Shown: piece by piece, positions 61,701 through 64,000 of the stretch | Layout of the letters: every line of letters begins with the position of its first letter | Position numbering within the stretch: position 1 is the first letter of the stretch | Assembly: GCF_030463565.1 (NCBI RefSeq) | Contig: NC_134652.1 | Coordinates: 20,995,397-21,059,396, forward strand | Reading direction: 5' to 3' | DNA length: 64,000 nucleotides | From: Pelecanus crispus | Taxonomy: Eukaryota > Chordata > Aves > Pelecaniformes > Pelecanidae | Notes under the pieces: model-generated | The model's database searches: none | Seen by the model: only the letters and a program-made list of their open reading frames with translations | What the model was told of the DNA's origin: nothing | Position numbers and translations under genes: made by a program

Positions 61701-63595
61701 GAAATGCTCTCCTTGTCCTCTTCACCAACAGTAACAAACGGAGGTCTTCCAGCTTTGCACCAGCTTCCACAAGTAAGGTTACACGACAGCAGTAGCTGTT
61801 CTAGATTATGAACTCCCTGTTCTTCTTCTGTTACCTTCTGCTGCCTCATGTATACCTAATCTCAGTATTTACTTGCAGTGTTGAACAGGTTTGAAGTTCA
61901 GCTTTGTCACTGACCAGAGTTTGATTTGATAGTTCTTGCTAGTAGGTCACCCAGCATCTTAAGTTGCCTCTCCCCTCAGAAAAACTGTTTGCAGGAAGTA
62001 CTCATAAAGCCTAGGGAGAATCTGGTTTATTTTGTTTGTAAAGGGGTGGGAGTTCTACTTTTTTAAAAAATTACTATTTATATTATTTTTGTAGTGGTGG
62101 AGTTTGCATGAAATTTGTGGATTAGGGTTTAGGCTAAAAAACCTCAGTGACCTGGAAGACTTTGTGAAAATGCTGGTAAAGCGACTGTATTATTAAGTAC
62201 TGTTTTCAAGAGTGGAAGAGGTTGTTGAATAAGCAATTTAAACCTCTCTGTCCTTGGCTTGGTTTTTAAGCACCTGTTTAACTTCAGTGACTAATTAGCA
62301 TTGTGACTAAAGGCTGCTTTCATCAAAGACAACGCCCTCATCCCTTAAATTACAAAACACTGTGTCTTACCTCTCCCACTGGTCTTCCAGTAAAACCAGC
62401 TAAGGCTGGATTTTAGAGCCTGATAAATGCAAAGAGCAAAAGCTGGGAGGAGGGGCAAAAATGATTCCGTCTTGCAGGGTTTTCTGGTAAACGATTGCAT
62501 TTGCACATGCATATCGGTAGTCTTCAGCCTCTGTACATGGGTCTTGAGCTCTCCATGGACATTTATTGAGGCTTCTCAGGAGATGCTTTAAGAAAGCCAA
62601 CCTATTGTCAATAAGCTTCATTCTCTAGCAGAGTTCCATAAACCTGGTGGTAATTTTTTCAGATCGAAAATTTGAAAAATGTTTTTAAAAATACTATTCT
62701 ACAGGAACACACTCTGTTTTGCACGTGTATGGGGTAGAGTTCCTGGGAGGAGAATACTGGAGTGGGAAAAAGGCTGTGATCTCCACCCTCTGTTAGCACT
62801 GCTCAGCACGATATGTGTTGTATAAGTGCCTATAGAGGCCATATAAAGACTGTTAATACCATTCTGATGAGATTCAGCCCTGAAAAGGGCCTATGGAGGT
62901 CACAGAATTTCTGCTGAGTTGCAGCCTTTCAGGCCACAAAGTGCAACACAAGGTTTGGCAGTTTTTGAATTACAGCTGAAATGGCAATTGAATAAACACC
63001 CCTTCCGTTACTTTCACAGTTAAATGTCATTTTGAAATCTACTCTGCAGACTTTGATGTAGATTCATGGAATAGACATTCATGCAGAATACTGTACTTAG
63101 GAAATTAAGCTTTTTTGAGAAAGATTAACACACAACTTCCTTTCAGAACCAGAGATGGACCCTGCCAAAAATGATGCTTCACGTGTGCCTCGTGAAACTC
63201 AGATCATCGAAAGCAGCAATGCAAGCGTAAGCAGGAGGCCTCGAGCTGCTGCAGTCCCTTCTGCCAAAAGCCAGGTAACAGCATGTCATCGAAGGGAACT
63301 CTACGTTGACTTCCGTGCTATTGGCTGGTCAGGATGGATTATTTACCCAAGTGGATACAATGCATTTTACTGCAGAGGATCCTGTCTCTTTCCTTTGGGG
63401 GAAAGTCTGAATGCAACAAACCATGCTACAGTTCAGTCCATAGTTCATACACTTAAACTGTCTCAAGATGTCAGCACGCCCTGCTGTGTGCCAGATGAAT
63501 TGAAGTCTCTCAATCTTCTTTACTTTGATGACAAAGAGAATGTGGTCCTTAAAAATTACAAAGACATGGTGGCAACAAGGTGTGGTTGTCATTAG
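58432..63595 (+). CDS. ADMP: ADMP-like BMP/TGF-beta family ligand precursor, complete
   Basis: Gene-level entry. The CDS joins 58432-58768, 58999-59138, 60278-60394, 61571-61772 and 63147-63595 and gives 414 residues. Layout: a hydrophobic signal peptide (about residues 8-34), a prodomain with KKPPQFMVDLFNKVADANG and GWEVFNVTQTVSKWVG, a furin-type site RRPR ending at residue 298, and a 116-residue mature domain. The mature part has seven cysteines (CHRRELYVDF, FYCRGSC, PCC, CGCH) and the BMP-like GWSGWIIYPSGYNAFYCRG. N-glycosylation motifs are NATN in the mature part and NVT, NSS and NAS upstream. Known role of ADMP: a secreted organizer ligand that signals like a BMP and buffers dorsal-ventral patterning. 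The GESLNATNHATVQSIVH and ATRCGCH ending favours ADMP over BMP2/4, but naming rests on recall of the family. Confidence 0.8.
58453..58524 (+). repeat. In-frame 18-bp x 4 coding minisatellite in the signal peptide
   Basis: The unit CTGGGCCTGGCCGGGCTG (LGLAGL) is repeated four times with no mismatch and followed by CTGAGCCTG. It forms the hydrophobic core of the signal peptide. The identity of the units points to recent expansion by slippage or unequal exchange. Confidence 0.95.
58769..58998 (+). other. ADMP-like intron 1
   Basis: A 230-bp, very GC-rich intron inside the CpG island. It has no stop in either adjoining frame, so open frames run through it. The phase rules out retention as coding because 230 is not a multiple of three. 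Confidence 0.8.
58999..59138 (+). CDS. ADMP: ADMP-like exon 2: prodomain
   Basis: The acceptor is tcttttccag and the donor gtaagt. It joins in phase as ..SFEDR|VHVDQHHFYFDISA and continues with EQMLKAEFRVFKLKRTHVSG to FCK. These are typical prodomain beta-strands of BMP-type precursors (FDIS, LKAEFRVFK). A CR1 copy begins about 15 bp after the donor. Confidence 0.88.
59139..60277 (+). other. ADMP-like intron 2
   Basis: Intron of 1.1 kb. A CR1 fragment (59154-59545, minus) fills its first third. The remainder has only a chance ORF at 59853-60086. Confidence 0.8.
59154..59545 (-). mobile_element. CR1 LINE 3' fragment, antisense
   Basis: The reverse complement reads as the CR1 3' part, from the GLFSLEKRR region to the 3' UTR and the octamers ATTCTGTGATTCTATG. 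Its 3' terminus lies about 15 bp downstream of the exon 2 splice donor. It is 5'-truncated at about 59545. Confidence 0.92.
60278..60394 (+). CDS. ADMP: ADMP-like exon 3: prodomain
   Basis: The acceptor is ctcgtcaag and the donor gtaagc. It encodes 39 residues, VEVYELLESGTKPQKNHLIA and SRLLSLYTEGWEVFNVTQT. The VYELL and GWEVFNVT strands are diagnostic of BMP prodomains. Both ends are phase 0. Confidence 0.88.
60395..61570 (+). other. ADMP-like intron 3
   Basis: AT-rich intron of 1.2 kb with no repeat or coding signal seen. Confidence 0.8.
61571..61772 (+). CDS. ADMP: ADMP-like exon 4: prodomain
   Basis: The acceptor is cattaccag and the donor gtaagg. It encodes VSKWVGNSSSNRGFLITTTH, VFNNRIEHNLVRFAKSQGAL and RNALLVLFTNSNKRRSS, the last prodomain strands (LLVLFTN). 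It leaves in phase 1. A mixed KRRSS stretch is present but does not fit a strong furin site. Confidence 0.88.
61773..63146 (+). other. ADMP-like intron 4
   Basis: Intron of 1.4 kb before the mature-domain exon. Nothing recognisable is seen. Confidence 0.8.
63147..63595 (+). CDS. ADMP: ADMP-like exon 5: cleavage site and cystine-knot domain
   Basis: The acceptor is ctttcag, and the two leading bases complete a Lys codon. It encodes PEMDPAKNDASRV, then SRRPR, the likely cleavage point. The 116-residue mature ligand has seven cysteines, including the PCC pair used for the dimer bond. It ends VATRCGCH and TAG. Confidence 0.93.
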
Positions 63596-64000
63596 CAGGA
63601 CCTTTTTTTGTCTGCATTTGGCATGCACCTGGATTCAGTTCCCCATTTGCCACTGAAGATACCAAGGGAGGTAACATTTCAATTTACAGGGCAGTAGAGC
63701 CAGAAACTCAGCTGTGCTTCAGATCCTTTTCCCCTCACCACGGCTGTGTGGAAAGGTGTTTAAGGCTGGCTTTTGAAGAGCTGTGGGTTTCTGGAGGGTA
63801 TGCTGACCTGCATGGAGAGCTCTTTGAGTGCCTGTACACCAGAGGAAACCATTAAAAACAGGAGTGTGCTATGTGAAGGAGTTGAAACACATTAAGTTGA
63901 GTGTTCAAATTAAGGTCTTGTTCTGTGTATCAAGGCTCAGAATTTTGTATGATTTAACAGGCATGGTATCCTGCCTCAATCCAGGACGGGGTGCATGTCT
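63596..64000 (+). other. ADMP-like 3' UTR and flank
   Basis: Non-coding sequence follows the TAG. ATTAAA at 63851-63856 is followed by a T/G-rich stretch (GGAGTGTGC, TGTG), suggesting cleavage near 63870. An overlapping 91-codon frame at 63580-63855 is judged chance. Confidence 0.6.
63851..63856 (+). terminator. Candidate poly(A) signal ATTAAA of the ADMP-like gene
   Basis: This is the first hexamer signal after the stop (256 bp), with a G/T-rich element 8-20 bases downstream. Confidence 0.5.

Noticed and set aside
63580..63855. 91-codon frame overlapping the end of the ADMP-like CDS
   Set aside because: It starts inside the terminal CGCH codons in another frame and runs into the poly(A) signal, which is typical of 3' UTR noise.

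Overview
The window is vertebrate, almost certainly avian, nuclear DNA. The evidence is long AT-rich introns with GT-AG exons, CR1 LINE copies ending in the 8-bp ATTCTATG/ATTCTGTG repeat, two solo copies of a bird-type ERV LTR with 5-bp target duplications, and protein-coding exons that track vertebrate orthologues closely. The species cannot be fixed from the sequence.

From 1 to 49594 the plus strand carries most of ERCC6 (CSB), the SNF2-family ATPase of transcription-coupled DNA repair. Nineteen coding exons can be placed with matching phases (2115 to 49594). They correspond to human exons 3-21 and encode 1352 residues ending in a stop. Only the first coding exon, about 140 residues in human, lies left of the window. 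All helicase motifs and the C-terminal winged-helix region are present, and no exon is broken. One intron (21688-26416) has a GC-AG donor.

The ERCC6 introns hold the mobile elements. There are two solo LTRs of one family, both antisense to the gene (7555-8104 and 48061-48611). A 5'-truncated CR1 LINE with much of its reverse-transcriptase frame lies at about 37971-40399, with two short CR1 3' ends at 14728-14949 and 47021-47059. The second LTR lies only about 40 bp upstream of an ERCC6 exon.

From 49595 to about 57900 lie the ERCC6 3' UTR and a gene-poor spacer with one probable ancient SINE remnant. A CpG-rich promoter region follows at about 57880-58960.

From 58432 to 63595 the plus strand carries a complete five-coding-exon TGF-beta superfamily gene of 414 residues. 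It has a signal peptide built on a fourfold 18-bp repeat, a prodomain, an RRPR furin-type site and a seven-cysteine mature domain. The best call is ADMP (anti-dorsalizing morphogenetic protein), a BMP-like organizer ligand. The two genes are tandem neighbours with unrelated functions (repair enzyme and secreted morphogen); nothing suggests they work together. No new multi-gene system was found. The most unusual points are the signal-peptide repeat, the splice-site-adjacent transposon insertions, the GC-AG intron and the ERCC6-ADMP linkage.
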